From: Oscillospiraceae bacterium
GTDB taxonomy: Bacteria; Bacillota; Clostridia; Oscillospirales; Ruminococcaceae
Assembly: GCA_017442085.1 (NCBI GenBank)
Contig: JAFSAW010000082.1
Location: 1 to 39,063, forward strand
Length of the DNA stretch: 39,063 nucleotides
Direction: 5' to 3'
Positions 14,656-22,100 of this stretch are shown here, piece by piece. Position 1 is the first letter of the stretch. Each line of letters starts with the position of its first letter. The notes beneath the pieces are model-generated. The model did not search any database. It saw only the letters and a list, made by a program, of their open reading frames with translations, and was not told the origin of the DNA. Position numbers and translations under genes: made by a program.

Positions 14656-14820
14656 TTATTTATCTTCTGTATGACAGCTGCATTCGCTCTGTGCCTTGCC
14701 GCATTTGCCTGCATGGGAGCAGCCCACACATCTTGCACCGTTTTTCTTTGCTTTATATATGTAAGCTGATGCCCCGCCTACAATGGCAATTACAACCGCC
14801 ATAACAATTATATCTGGCAT
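14656..14820 (-). CDS. FeoB-associated Cys-rich membrane protein
   Basis: A 54-residue protein. One N-terminal membrane helix (about 4-22) is followed by a Lys-rich stretch and a cysteine-rich tail with C31, C34, C40, C47 and C49 (CVGC, KC, ECSC). This is the FeoB_associated family, found next to feoB in many Firmicutes and presumed to assist or replace FeoC at the ferrous iron channel. The ATG at 14820 follows AAGGAG. It starts 22 bases past the feoB stop and ends the operon. The cysteines could hold iron or an Fe-S cluster, but this is inference. Confidence 0.9.
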   Translation of the reverse strand: MPDIIVMAVVIAIVGGASAYIYKAKKNGARCVGCSHAGKCGKAQSECSCHTEDK

Positions 14821-14842
14821 ACTGTTATACTCCTTTTATCTA

Positions 14843-16828
14843 TTATTTTGCTGCAACCTTTCTGTTTGCTTTTCTGATAAGGCCAATCACAACTGCAACT
14901 ATAACTGCAACTGCAGCAAGACCGGGCACAAAACCTGCGCCAACAGAACCTGTGGTGATAAGTGTGCCAATCTGATATACAAAGTAAGCTACTGTATAGC
15001 CTGTTGCAAACTGAAGTGCCACACCGCCCCAGAACCATTTTCTGTCGTTGATTTCACTGTTCATAGCACCAAGAGCCGCAAAGCAAGGAGGTGTAAAGAG
15101 GTTGAACATAAGAAATGCAAGTGCTGCTGCTTTTGTAAGTCCCATAGCCAGAGCAACTTCGTTTGCGCCGCCCATAAGCGCAAGTTCTTCTGTGTCGATA
15201 AATGCTGTAAGACCATAGCAAACTGCCAGTGTGCCAACAACGTTTTCTTTGGCAATAAAGCCTGTTACAGCCGCTGCTGCAAGCTGCCATGCTGCAATGC
15301 CGCAGATTGGCACAAGGATAACACCGATTGGGGAAGCAATGGAAGCAAGAATTGATGTTGATTCCATACCTTCTTCAACAAGATTGAGATTCCATGTAAA
15401 AGACTGCATAATCTGCACAACTGTGTTGCACACAAGGATGATTGTACCTGCTTTGATAATATAGTCCTTGCCGCGTTCCAGCATGGACATAAATGCACGT
15501 TTAAGGCTTGGAAGCTTGTATTCAGGCAGTTCCATAATAAAGAAGGATTTTTTAAATGTATGGCCTGCAATTTTATTTACAAGCAGAGCACCGAAGAAGA
15601 TAAGCAGAATGCCTGCAAAGTACATCATTGTACCAACCCAGGAAGCATCTGCAAAGAATGCACCGGAGAAAAGTGCAATTACAGGCAGTTTTGCACCGCA
15701 AGGCATAAACGGTGTAAGCATTGCTGTTGCACGGCGTTCGCGCTCGTTGCGGATTGTGCGGCATGCCATAACACCCGGGATTGCACAGCCTGTACCGATA
15801 ACCATTGGAATGATGGATTTGCCGCTGAGGCCTACACGTTTGAAGATAGGGTCCATAACAACGGAAACACGTGCCATATAGCCGCAGTCTTCAAGAAGTG
15901 CGATAAGGAAATACATTACCATAACAAGCGGCAGGAAGCCAACAACTGCACCAACACCGCCGATGATGCCGTCAACAAGCAGGGACTGCACAAAAGGAGA
16001 TGCACCTTCCACCATGCCTGCTACCACAGCCTGAAAACTTTCAATCCAGCCAACAAGTGTATCTGCAAGGAACGGACCAAAGGAAGACTGTGAAATATCA
16101 AACACAAGGAACATTACAACCGCAAAAATCGGAATGCCCAGCCATTTGTTTGTAAGCACTGTGTCAATTTTGTCACCAAAGTTTTCGTCTTTTGTAAGAA
16201 CTTTTCTGCTTTCAACAGCTTTAACAATACCGTTTACAAAGCCAAAGCGTTTTCTGTCTGCTGCTTTAACAGCTTCCTTGTCAGACATATCAACATCGCC
16301 CTGGTTGTAAGGAGCTTTCTGCCCTTTGCCTTTGAGGGAAACCGCAACCCTTACAACCTCTTTAAGACCGTCATTGGATGCAGCTGTGGATATTGTTTCC
16401 ACTACAGGACAACCCAGCTTTTCGCTGAGAAGCTTTGTGTTGATTTCGGTTTCTTTTTTTGCTGTTACGTCGCTTTTGTTAAGCGCCACAACAACAGGCA
16501 CACCAAGTTCAAGCAGCTGTGTTGTAAAAAACAGGCTTCGGCTTAAGTTTGTTGCATCCACAATGTTGATGATAACATCAGGATTTTCGTTTTTTACATA
16601 GTCGCTTGTAACACTTTCTTCGATTGTGAAAGGAGACATGGAATAAGCACCCGGCAGGTCAACTGCAACCAGTTCTTCTTCACCGTCATAAAATGCTTTT
16701 TTAATCAAAGCTTCTTTCTTTTCCACTGTAACGCCTGCCCAGTTGCCAACACGTTCTGTGCGGCCTGTAAGGGCATTGTACATTGTTGTTTTACCGCTGT
16801 TAGGGTTACCTGTAAGGGCAATTCTCAT
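14843..16828 (-). CDS. feoB: Ferrous iron transporter FeoB
   Basis: FeoB imports Fe2+ across the membrane. The 661-residue product has an N-terminal G domain with G1 GNPNSGKT (7-14), G2 at GVTVE (32-36), G3 DLPG (57-60) and G4 NKSD (117-120). A helical GDI-like region and two Gate domains with about eight or more membrane helices follow. The frame opens six codons earlier at an ATG, but those codons contain the ribosome binding site GGGAGGT, nine bases ahead of ATG 16828. Translation should therefore start there, giving MRIALTGNPNSGKT. It is preceded by feoA and two DtxR-type boxes. Confidence 0.96.
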   Translation of the reverse strand: MRIALTGNPNSGKTTMYNALTGRTERVGNWAGVTVEKKEALIKKAFYDGEEELVAVDLPGAYSMSPFTIEESVTSDYVKNENPDVIINIVDATNLSRSLFFTTQLLELGVPVVVALNKSDVTAKKETEINTKLLSEKLGCPVVETISTAASNDGLKEVVRVAVSLKGKGQKAPYNQGDVDMSDKEAVKAADRKRFGFVNGIVKAVESRKVLTKDENFGDKIDTVLTNKWLGIPIFAVVMFLVFDISQSSFGPFLADTLVGWIESFQAVVAGMVEGASPFVQSLLVDGIIGGVGAVVGFLPLVMVMYFLIALLEDCGYMARVSVVMDPIFKRVGLSGKSIIPMVIGTGCAIPGVMACRTIRNERERRATAMLTPFMPCGAKLPVIALFSGAFFADASWVGTMMYFAGILLIFFGALLVNKIAGHTFKKSFFIMELPEYKLPSLKRAFMSMLERGKDYIIKAGTIILVCNTVVQIMQSFTWNLNLVEEGMESTSILASIASPIGVILVPICGIAAWQLAAAAVTGFIAKENVVGTLAVCYGLTAFIDTEELALMGGANEVALAMGLTKAAALAFLMFNLFTPPCFAALGAMNSEINDRKWFWGGVALQFATGYTVAYFVYQIGTLITTGSVGAGFVPGLAAVAVIVAVVIGLIRKANRKVAAK

Positions 16829-16885
16829 TTTTTTACAACCTCCCATTGTTGTAATTTATATTATTTTTTCAAAAACAAACCGTAA

Positions 16886-16921
16886 GTTAGCTTTCGGTAA
16901 CAAAAGTTAGACCAGGCTAAC
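16886..16921. promoter_or_regulatory. Two DtxR-type boxes between feoA and feoB
   Basis: GTTAGCTTTCGGTAAC (16886-16901) and GTTAGACCAGGCTAAC (16906-16921) are 16-bp inverted repeats of the pattern GTTAGC-N4-GCTAAC, 20 bases apart. They match the two boxes before feoA, so feoB probably also has an iron-controlled promoter of its own, downstream of the feoA terminator. Confidence 0.75.
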
Positions 16922-16929
16922 TGTGTGTC

Positions 16930-16957
16930 AAAAAAAATAGTGATAAACACTATTTTT
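16930..16957 (-). terminator. Terminator between feoA and feoB
   Basis: On the minus strand AAAATAGTG and CACTATTTT pair around a 5-base loop and run into TTTTTTTG. It overlaps the feoA stop codon. The stem is AU-rich, so termination may be partial. Confidence 0.65.
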
Positions 16958-17168
16958 AAATATTGATAGCTGCTGCAAGATTGTTATCTATTGTATAACG
17001 GCCGTCCTTGATGGACACCACACATGTTCCCTTGCGTCTGGATACAACTGTGATAGGCTCGCCGCTGTAGCAACCCAAGGAAAAAAGAAATGCGTCCAGT
17101 TCTTCATCGTCTGTACAGATATCTCTGATGATATATTCTTCGCCAAGATTTGCATCGTTCAAACACAT
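16956..17168 (-). CDS. feoA: FeoA, SH3-like partner of FeoB
   Basis: A 70-residue beta-barrel (SH3-like) protein that binds FeoB on the cytoplasmic side and is needed for ferrous iron uptake. The family pattern is visible: a start leading to EEYIIRDI, a helix DDEELDAFLFSLGC, then GEPITVVSRRKGTCVVSIKDGRYTI (given as GEPITVVS...VVSIKDGRY), where the loop usually holds the FeoA glycine. ATG 17168 follows AGGAGG. It opens the feo operon divergently from a DtxR-family repressor gene. Confidence 0.93.
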   Translation of the reverse strand: MCLNDANLGEEYIIRDICTDDEELDAFLFSLGCYSGEPITVVSRRKGTCVVSIKDGRYTIDNNLAAAINI

Positions 17169-17201
17169 AATTCTTCCTCCTTATAAATTCACTTTCAATC
17201 G

Positions 17202-17253
17202 ATTAGCCTCTGCTAACCATATATAAGTTATCACAAGCTAACTATTTTGTCAA
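17202..17253 (-). promoter_or_regulatory. feoA promoter with two DtxR-type boxes
   Basis: On the minus strand a consensus -35 TTGACA (17248-17253) is followed after 17 bases by TGA-TAACTT, a poor extended -10. The box GTTATCACAAGCTAAC (17227-17242) covers the -10 region, and ATTAGCCTCTGCTAAC (17202-17217) lies just downstream. Both fit GTTAGC-N4-GCTAAC, a DtxR/IdeR-like half-site arrangement. Confidence 0.75.
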
Positions 17254-17261
17254 CCATTTTC

Positions 17262-17277
17262 TGACAATTATTTGTCA
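17262..17277. repeat. Perfect palindrome upstream of the feoA promoter
   Basis: TGACAA-TTAT-TTGTCA has the same 6-4-6 geometry as the DtxR boxes but a different sequence. It lies nine bases upstream of the feoA -35 box. It may bind a second regulator. Confidence 0.55.
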
Positions 17278-17349
17278 AAGAAATATTTTTCTGTATCTAC
17301 AACATTTTTATGCACTTTTTGTCACCGCTATATGTGCATTTGTACCAAC

Positions 17350-17378
17350 TTGATTTTAATTATACTGTATGGTATTCT
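17350..17378 (+). promoter_or_regulatory. Promoter of the DtxR-family gene
   Basis: TTGATT (17350-17355), 17 bases and an extended -10 TGG-TATTCT (17373-17378) lie 33 bases before the start codon. No DtxR box overlaps it, so the repressor may be made constitutively. Confidence 0.6.
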
Positions 17379-17410
17379 ATTAGATATATTATGATTTAAA
17401 GGAGAACTTT

Positions 17411-17773
17411 ATGCATCTGCAGGAATCCGGCGAAATGTACCTTGAAACCATACACGTGCTCACAAAAAAACTGGGTGTAGTGCGTTCCATCGATATCTGC
17501 GAAGAAATGGGATATTCCAAACCAAGTGTAAGCCGTGCCATGAGTATTCTTAAAGAAGGCGGCTATATCGTGGTGGAAAAGGGCGGCCATATTGTGCTTA
17601 CCGATGCAGGCAGAGAGGTTGCGGAGAAAATTTACAACCGCCACACTTTGCTGACAAAGTTTCTGATAAGCATAGGTGTTGATGCCGAAACTGCAGCAGA
17701 AGATGCCTGCAAACTGGAACATCATATAAGCGATGTGACCTACGAAGCAATAAAAAAACATACAGGACTTTAA
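17411..17773 (+). CDS. DtxR-family iron-dependent repressor
   Basis: A 120-residue metal-sensing repressor. It has an N-terminal winged HTH (about 20-65, with GYSKPSVSRAMSILKEGGY shown as GYSKPSVSRAM) and a dimerisation domain. The SH3-like third domain of DtxR is absent, as in MntR. The metal ligands, however, follow the iron pattern: Met9, Cys100, Glu103 and His104 line up with DtxR M10, C102, E105 and H106. MntR has Asp at the first position and Glu rather than Cys at the C100 position. His78 matches the ancillary site. With feoA divergent and four shared boxes around feoA/feoB, it is almost certainly the feo repressor. ATG 17411 follows AAGGAG. Confidence 0.9.
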   Translation: MHLQESGEMYLETIHVLTKKLGVVRSIDICEEMGYSKPSVSRAMSILKEGGYIVVEKGGHIVLTDAGREVAEKIYNRHTLLTKFLISIGVDAETAAEDACKLEHHISDVTYEAIKKHTGL

Positions 17774-17774
17774 T

Positions 17775-18221
17775 ATGGACAACAGAAAACAACTTATAAA
17801 AGATATTTCAATTGATATCGCATATGCCATAGGCTCGTTTCTTGCCTGGTATACCAGCTTTTTCATCTATGGTCAGTTTACCGCACTGTGCCAGATAGGC
17901 GTGATAAATGACATCGTGCGCAGAATACTTGTAACCGCTGTATTCTTTGCATTTTTCGGCGTTTACTATTGGGTTACAAGACTTTATATGATACGCCGGC
18001 CAAACAAAAATGCGGCATTCTGGCTGGGTATGCTGCACGCTGGCATGGGGTTGCTGACAGCATTTGTGCTTATCTTCTTCTCCCTTGGCAGCGATGCAGG
18101 TTTGTATCTGATACTGGGCATTGCACTGTACCCTATCGCTGTTATTGTGGTGCTTATACTTTATGTGATGATAAAGATTGCATTTGCAATAAACCGCGGA
18201 GACAGACTTGGCGGCAGATAA
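17775..18221 (+). CDS. Four-helix membrane protein of unknown function
   Basis: A 148-residue protein with a charged N-terminus and about four hydrophobic helices (near 14-34, 50-70, 81-103 and 110-133), ending in a short basic tail (NRGDRLGGR). I do not recognise the family and see no catalytic or metal-binding motif. It begins one base after the repressor stop codon (TAA-T-ATG), so it is translationally coupled to the DtxR gene and probably linked to metal homeostasis. A strong terminator follows. Confidence 0.75.
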   Translation: MDNRKQLIKDISIDIAYAIGSFLAWYTSFFIYGQFTALCQIGVINDIVRRILVTAVFFAFFGVYYWVTRLYMIRRPNKNAAFWLGMLHAGMGLLTAFVLIFFSLGSDAGLYLILGIALYPIAVIVVLILYVMIKIAFAINRGDRLGGR

Positions 18222-18238
18222 AATACAGTTTAATTTTC

Positions 18239-18268
18239 AGCAGGAGGTTGTACACCTCCTGCTTTTTA
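18239..18268 (+). terminator. Terminator of the dtxR operon
   Basis: GCAGGAGGT-TGTAC-ACCTCCTGC followed by TTTTTATT, 18 bases after the stop codon. Confidence 0.9.
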
Positions 18269-18300
18269 TTCCTGACATTTATGTCAAAACATATTTTCCC

Positions 18301-18444
18301 TTTGCACAATCGTATTTACTGTAACAACTGCATATACTTTTTTGTGCAAACTGTTTAAAATCACGCACAATTTAATTGCAGACATACAAAATTTATTTGT
18401 ATTTTCGGTTTTTATTTGCACTATCGTCCTTGCGTATATATAAT
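18301..18444 (+). promoter_or_regulatory. AraC gene promoter and repeated operator-like sites
   Basis: TTGCAC (18416-18421), 17 bases and a consensus TATAAT (18439-18444) form the promoter. TTTGCACTATCGT overlaps the -35 (18415-18427) and repeats TTTGCACAATCGT at 18301-18313 with one mismatch. A third, inverted copy TTGTGCAAA lies at 18342-18350. Such spaced copies are typical of AraC-type looping or autoregulatory sites. Confidence 0.65.
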
Positions 18445-18470
18445 AAAAATGTAAAGGAGGTGCTTTGCAG

Positions 18471-19370
18471 ATGAACTTTGTTCCTACAGTTTTAAAGCAG
18501 AATTTATCGGTGAACAGCATATACACTGTACACTATTTTGAATTTGCAAAGAACTATGTTTTTGAAGGCGAAAGCCATCCTTTCTGGGAGTTTGTCTACG
18601 TTGACAAGGGCGAAGTTGATGCTGTGAGGGACGGCGAAATTGTTCATCTTACCAAAGGACAGATAATCTTCCACAAGCCAAACGAATTTCACGCCATTAT
18701 GGCAGACGGCAAAAGTGCACCAAACATTCTTATTGTTTCCTTTGACTGCACAAGCCCTGATATGAGTTTCTTTGAAAACAGAATTGCCAATATCGGCGAC
18801 CACGAGCGCAGACTTATGGCAACCATAATTGCAGAAAGCGAAAAGGCTTTTTCCACACCTCTTGACGACCCGTGGACAATACGCCTTGAACGCCGTGAAG
18901 ACGCTGAAACCGGCTGTGAACAGTTTATCAGAATAGGCATTGAATGGCTGCTGCTTTCATTGATGCGCAACAGCAGCATGAAACAGACAAAAGCCCCTGT
19001 ATCTCTGATAAAGGAAAATAGCCAGAGCGAAATATTTGATAAGATTGTAAAATATATGGAAGACAATCTGGACAAGCAGCTTATGCTCAGCGAAATATGC
19101 CGCGACAACCTTGTGGGCAGAAGCTATCTGCAGAAACTTTTCCGTGAAAAAACCGGCGGCGGTGCCATTGATTATTTCAACCGTCTGAAGATAAACGCCG
19201 CCAAACGTATGATACGTGAAAGCAGCGGCAATTTTACCGAGATTTCCCTTAAACTTGGCTATAATTCCATACACTATTTCTCCCGTCAGTTTAAAAATGT
19301 GACGGGCATGACCTTAAGCGAATATGCCAGCAGTGTAAAGATACTTACAGGCAAAAGCAACAGTATATAA
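18471..19370 (+). CDS. AraC/XylS-family transcriptional regulator
   Basis: A 299-residue regulator. It has an N-terminal cupin sensor domain (about 25-100, with HPFWEFVYVDKGE and LTKGQIIFHKPNEFH) and a C-terminal double-HTH domain (about 195-295, with LSEICRDNLVGRSYLQKLF and the second-helix signature GYNSIHYFSRQFKNVTG). These proteins usually control carbohydrate or stress genes in response to a ligand in the cupin. No sugar genes are nearby, so its target cannot be inferred. ATG 18471 follows AAGGAGGTG. A TTG two codons earlier is less likely. Confidence 0.92.
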   Translation: MNFVPTVLKQNLSVNSIYTVHYFEFAKNYVFEGESHPFWEFVYVDKGEVDAVRDGEIVHLTKGQIIFHKPNEFHAIMADGKSAPNILIVSFDCTSPDMSFFENRIANIGDHERRLMATIIAESEKAFSTPLDDPWTIRLERREDAETGCEQFIRIGIEWLLLSLMRNSSMKQTKAPVSLIKENSQSEIFDKIVKYMEDNLDKQLMLSEICRDNLVGRSYLQKLFREKTGGGAIDYFNRLKINAAKRMIRESSGNFTEISLKLGYNSIHYFSRQFKNVTGMTLSEYASSVKILTGKSNSI

Positions 19371-19373
19371 AAA

Positions 19374-19410
19374 GAAAAAGTCTCAGTCATTTCTGACTGA
19401 GACTTTTTTG
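19374..19410. terminator. Shared terminator of the AraC gene and the tRNA gene
   Basis: AAGTCTCAGTCA-TTTC-TGACTGAGACTT is flanked by an A run and a T run. The T run ends inside the 3' CCA of the tRNA gene on the opposite strand, so one hairpin serves both converging transcripts. Confidence 0.9.
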
Positions 19411-19485
19411 GTGGGCCTTCACAGACTCGAACTGTGGACCGTCCGGTTATGAGCCGGATGCTCTAACCAACTGAGCTAAAGGCCC
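19409..19485 (-). tRNA. tRNA with CAU anticodon (elongator Met, or Ile2)
   Basis: A full cloverleaf is readable. The acceptor GGGCCTT pairs with AAGGCCC, with discriminator A and an encoded CCA. The D-arm is GCTCAGTTGGTTAGAGC. The anticodon stem TCCGG/CCGGA encloses CTCATAA, and the T-arm is CACAG-TTCGAGT-CTGTG. The anticodon is CAT. It is not the initiator, because base pair 1-72 is G-C and the anticodon stem lacks three consecutive G-C pairs next to the loop. CAU tRNAs can be Met or lysidine-modified Ile2, and the acceptor stem resembles Ile2 tRNAs of Firmicutes, so identity is open. Confidence 0.93.
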
Positions 19486-19664
19486 TTAAATGATGCTATA
19501 ATATTATATAGCACAAATTTATAAATGTCAATTACTTTTTTGACGGATAATGTCATATTCAAAAAACATACCTGCACTTTTATCACTTTGATTGCAAACC
19601 TGCACAGCTTTTGATATACTGAAGAAAATATATTTTGTACAATCAATAAAAAGGAACAACAAAT

Positions 19665-20069
19665 ATGAGCTATACAGTAAAAAGCGGATTTGAAAATATG
19701 GATGTGCAGTGGATTACAAAAACCCTGCAGTCTACCTATTGGGCTGACGACCGCAGCGACGAAGTTATTGAAAAATCTTTGAAAAACTCTTTCTGTTACG
19801 GTGTTTTTGACGGTGAAAAACAGGTTGCCTGCTGCCGTATTATCACCGATTATGCCACAACATTTTACCTTTGCGATGTTGTGGTGGAAGAAAATCTGCG
19901 CAAAAGCGGTGTTGGCAGCATTATGATGGAAGCTGTTGTAAACGACCCGCAGTTCAGCAGCCTGCGCGGCATACTTGGCACCAAGGATGCCCACGGATTT
20001 TACGAAAAATTCGGTTTTGAAAAAAATGACAAGCTGTTTATGCAGCGCTGGACAAAAGTGTTCAGATAA
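19665..20069 (+). CDS. GNAT-family N-acetyltransferase
   Basis: A 134-residue acetyl-CoA-dependent acetyltransferase. The fold elements are in order: an N-terminal helix region, FDGEKQVACCRIITDYATTFYLCDVVV (shown as GEKQVACCRI...YLCDVVV) for strands 2-4, the acetyl-CoA loop RKSGVGSIMM (about 79-88) and the C-terminal HGFYEKFGFEK typical of small GNAT enzymes. The substrate is unknown. It is a single gene with its own terminator. RBS AAGGAA precedes ATG 19665. Confidence 0.9.
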   Translation: MSYTVKSGFENMDVQWITKTLQSTYWADDRSDEVIEKSLKNSFCYGVFDGEKQVACCRIITDYATTFYLCDVVVEENLRKSGVGSIMMEAVVNDPQFSSLRGILGTKDAHGFYEKFGFEKNDKLFMQRWTKVFR

Positions 20070-20093
20070 ACAGTTATATACCGGATAAATAAA

Positions 20094-20131
20094 AAATGCA
20101 GATATCAGTGATGATATCTGCATCTTTATTT
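20094..20131. terminator. Bidirectional terminator between GNAT and CDF genes
   Basis: ATGCAGATATCA-GTGA-TGATATCTGCAT is a perfect 12-bp stem with A and T runs on either side. Confidence 0.9.
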
Positions 20132-21297
20132 TATACAAACTGATGGTCAACCGTTACGACTGCACGGTAATGGCCGCCATCCAGCTGTTTTATACAGCTT
20201 TTAACTGCTTCCTGCACCTGAACATCGGTCATTTTTATATCGTAAGGCACAACAACGTCAAACACAAGGTTTGTGTGAGTGTGACCTTCCACCATTCTGA
20301 AATCGTGAATTGAAATATCTTTGCCAAGGCAGTCTGACAGCTGCTGAACGGTTTTTGCCTTAAGGCAGCTTATCTTTTCATCGTTCTGTGCAATAGGGTC
20401 CATATGTATGCAGGCTTCACAGCCGAGAGCTTCTTTAAGGTGAATTTCAAGGTTGTCAATCACATCGTGTGTATACAGAATATCTGCATCGGCACTTACC
20501 TCTGCATGCAGTGTTACCATAACTCTGCTCGGACCGTAATCGTGAACAACAAGGTCGTGAATGCCCAGCACTTCGGGATAAGACATTGCAATTGAGTATA
20601 TTTCATTTACAAATTCTTCGCTTGGTTTCTGCCCCAATAAAGGAGAAATTGTCTCTCTTGCAGCCTCCCATCCGGCTTTGAAGATAAAGAAAGACACCAG
20701 CAGGCCGCACCAGCCGTCTATCATTATACCAGAATAATGCCCCACAACTGATGCCACCAGCACCACCGCTGTGGCAATGCTGTCGCTGAAGCTGTCAGAA
20801 GCTGTTGCGCGCATAGCTGCAGAATCTATCTGATTACCTATCTGTCTGTTGTAAAAACTCATATACAGTTTTACCGCAACAGATACCGCAAGAATTGCAC
20901 AGGACAAAAGGCTGAACTGCACAGCTTCGGGATGTATGATTTTGCTTATTGAGGATTTTGCAAGCTCAAAACCCATAAACAGAATTGCCACCGAAACTGC
21001 AAGACCCGAAAGATATTCTATTCTGCCGTGACCGAAAGGATGTTCTGCATCAGGCTTCTGTCCTGCCAGTTTAAAGCCCACAAGAGTGATTGCAGAGGAA
21101 CCTGCATCGGAAAGGTTGTTGAAAGCATCAGCTGTTATGGCAACAGATTTGCTTATTACCCCCGCAAAAAACTTGCCTGCAAACAGAAGCAGGTTAAGTG
21201 CTATGCCAAGTGCACCGCAGAGCACGCCGTATTTCTGACGCTGCTGTTTTGCACTGTCGCCCTGCTTTATATAAAATTTTGCCAGTAGTTTAACCAA
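20131..21297 (-). CDS. Cation diffusion facilitator, probable Mn2+ exporter
   Basis: A 388-residue CDF transporter with about six N-terminal helices and a long cytoplasmic tail. Metal-site motifs are N60-xxx-D64 in TM2 (DAFNNLSDAGSS) and D168-xxx-D172 in TM5 (SDSFSDS). Zn-type CDFs have His at the TM5 position, whereas the N/D plus D/D set marks Mn-CDFs such as MntE and MneP. HPFGHGRIEYLSGL is the usual loop. Length matches MntE (about 390), the tail carrying two ferredoxin-like segments instead of one. The start is TTG 21297 with GGGAG eight bases upstream. A LUD-domain gene precedes it on the same strand, 40 bases away. Confidence 0.9.
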   Translation of the reverse strand: MVKLLAKFYIKQGDSAKQQRQKYGVLCGALGIALNLLLFAGKFFAGVISKSVAITADAFNNLSDAGSSAITLVGFKLAGQKPDAEHPFGHGRIEYLSGLAVSVAILFMGFELAKSSISKIIHPEAVQFSLLSCAILAVSVAVKLYMSFYNRQIGNQIDSAAMRATASDSFSDSIATAVVLVASVVGHYSGIMIDGWCGLLVSFFIFKAGWEAARETISPLLGQKPSEEFVNEIYSIAMSYPEVLGIHDLVVHDYGPSRVMVTLHAEVSADADILYTHDVIDNLEIHLKEALGCEACIHMDPIAQNDEKISCLKAKTVQQLSDCLGKDISIHDFRMVEGHTHTNLVFDVVVPYDIKMTDVQVQEAVKSCIKQLDGGHYRAVVTVDHQFV

Positions 21298-21337
21298 AAT
21301 ATTTTCTCCCTTTTACAGCGGCCACACCGCTTTTTTA

Positions 21338-21949
21338 TTACATACCAAGGTCTTCGTTTACAATGATAACCTTGATGCGCTCTTTGATTCTGTTAAAGTT
21401 TGTAATTACTGTTGAACAGCATATACGTCTTTCGCTTTTGCAGTTGTGACATACACCGTCTTCTGTACAAGGTGTGCCTGTGTTGAGGCGTTTTGCATTA
21501 AGCGGCGCTGCAACTGTCATCATACGCTTGCGTGCTTCTGCCTCGGTGTTTACAATTTTGTTTCTGCCAGCAACCACAATAACCTGTTTTGGTCCGTACA
21601 GCATTGGTGCCACACGGGAGCATATACCGTCCTCGTTGTAAAGGCGGCCGTCGCTGATAACTGCATTTGCAGAGCACAGGAAAGTATCGCAGGTATATCT
21701 TGCCTGCATAAGTTTTTCTTTTTCTGCAGGGTCGGTAACTTTGTAAGGGTCAGTATAGCCGCAGTTTTCAAGGATATAATCAAGTGCACCTATCTGTTCT
21801 ATTGTCATTGAACCGCCACGGTCCACCTTTTCGCCTTCTGCAATAAGGCTTTTTACAATTTCCAGCGCATCTGCAGAAGTTTCGGCATAATATGCACCAA
21901 ACTGATTTGCTTTTAAATTTTCAAGAGTTTTTGCAATAACAGCATCCAT
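21338..21949 (-). CDS. LUD-domain protein (LutC/YkgG-like)
   Basis: A 203-residue protein of the LUD superfamily, members of which take part in lactate oxidation (LutC/LutB). It shows the family pattern: DRGGSMTIEQIGALDYI, then ADA-like SANAVISDGRLYNEDGICSRVAPMLYGPKQVIVVAGRNKIV (seen in parts as SANAVISDG and YGPKQVIVVAGRNKIV) and a Cys-rich C-terminus (C161, C167, C170, C177 region). Stand-alone LUD proteins are common in Clostridia and uncharacterised. The cysteines suggest a metal or Fe-S site. No lutA or lutB is nearby, so lactate use is not supported. It has its own promoter and may be cotranscribed with the CDF gene. Confidence 0.85.
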   Translation of the reverse strand: MDAVIAKTLENLKANQFGAYYAETSADALEIVKSLIAEGEKVDRGGSMTIEQIGALDYILENCGYTDPYKVTDPAEKEKLMQARYTCDTFLCSANAVISDGRLYNEDGICSRVAPMLYGPKQVIVVAGRNKIVNTEAEARKRMMTVAAPLNAKRLNTGTPCTEDGVCHNCKSERRICCSTVITNFNRIKERIKVIIVNEDLGM

Positions 21950-21982
21950 GGATATATCCCCCTTAAATTACATTATTTGCTT

Positions 21983-22011
21983 ATTATACACTATTTTATG
22001 CAGTTGGCCAA
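21983..22011 (-). promoter_or_regulatory. Promoter of the LUD-CDF genes
   Basis: On the minus strand TTGGCC (22006-22011), 17 bases and a consensus TATAAT (21983-21988) precede an AAGGGGG ribosome binding site and ATG 21949. Confidence 0.65.
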
Positions 22012-22051
22012 TGCAAACTTTTTATTGCTGCTGCCTATAAAAATATGTATG

Positions 22052-22092
22052 CCCAAAATAAAAGGTGCAAAACCTTTAAAGGAATTGCACCT
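22052..22092 (-). terminator. Terminator of folT-hisS
   Basis: AGGTGCAA (22063-22070) and TTGCACCT (22085-22092) form the stem. On the minus strand it is followed by TTTATTTT. An inner CCTTT/AAAGG pair extends it. Confidence 0.8.
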
Positions 22093-22100
22093 GAAAGTTA

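Noticed and set aside
19409..19485. Initiator tRNA-fMet
   Set aside because: Base pair 1-72 is a normal G-C pair and the anticodon stem lacks the three consecutive G-C pairs of initiator tRNAs.
21304..21337. Terminator between the LUD and CDF genes
   Set aside because: GCGG-CCACA-CCGC is only a 4-bp core stem and its T run is on the wrong strand for these genes. It is too weak to call.
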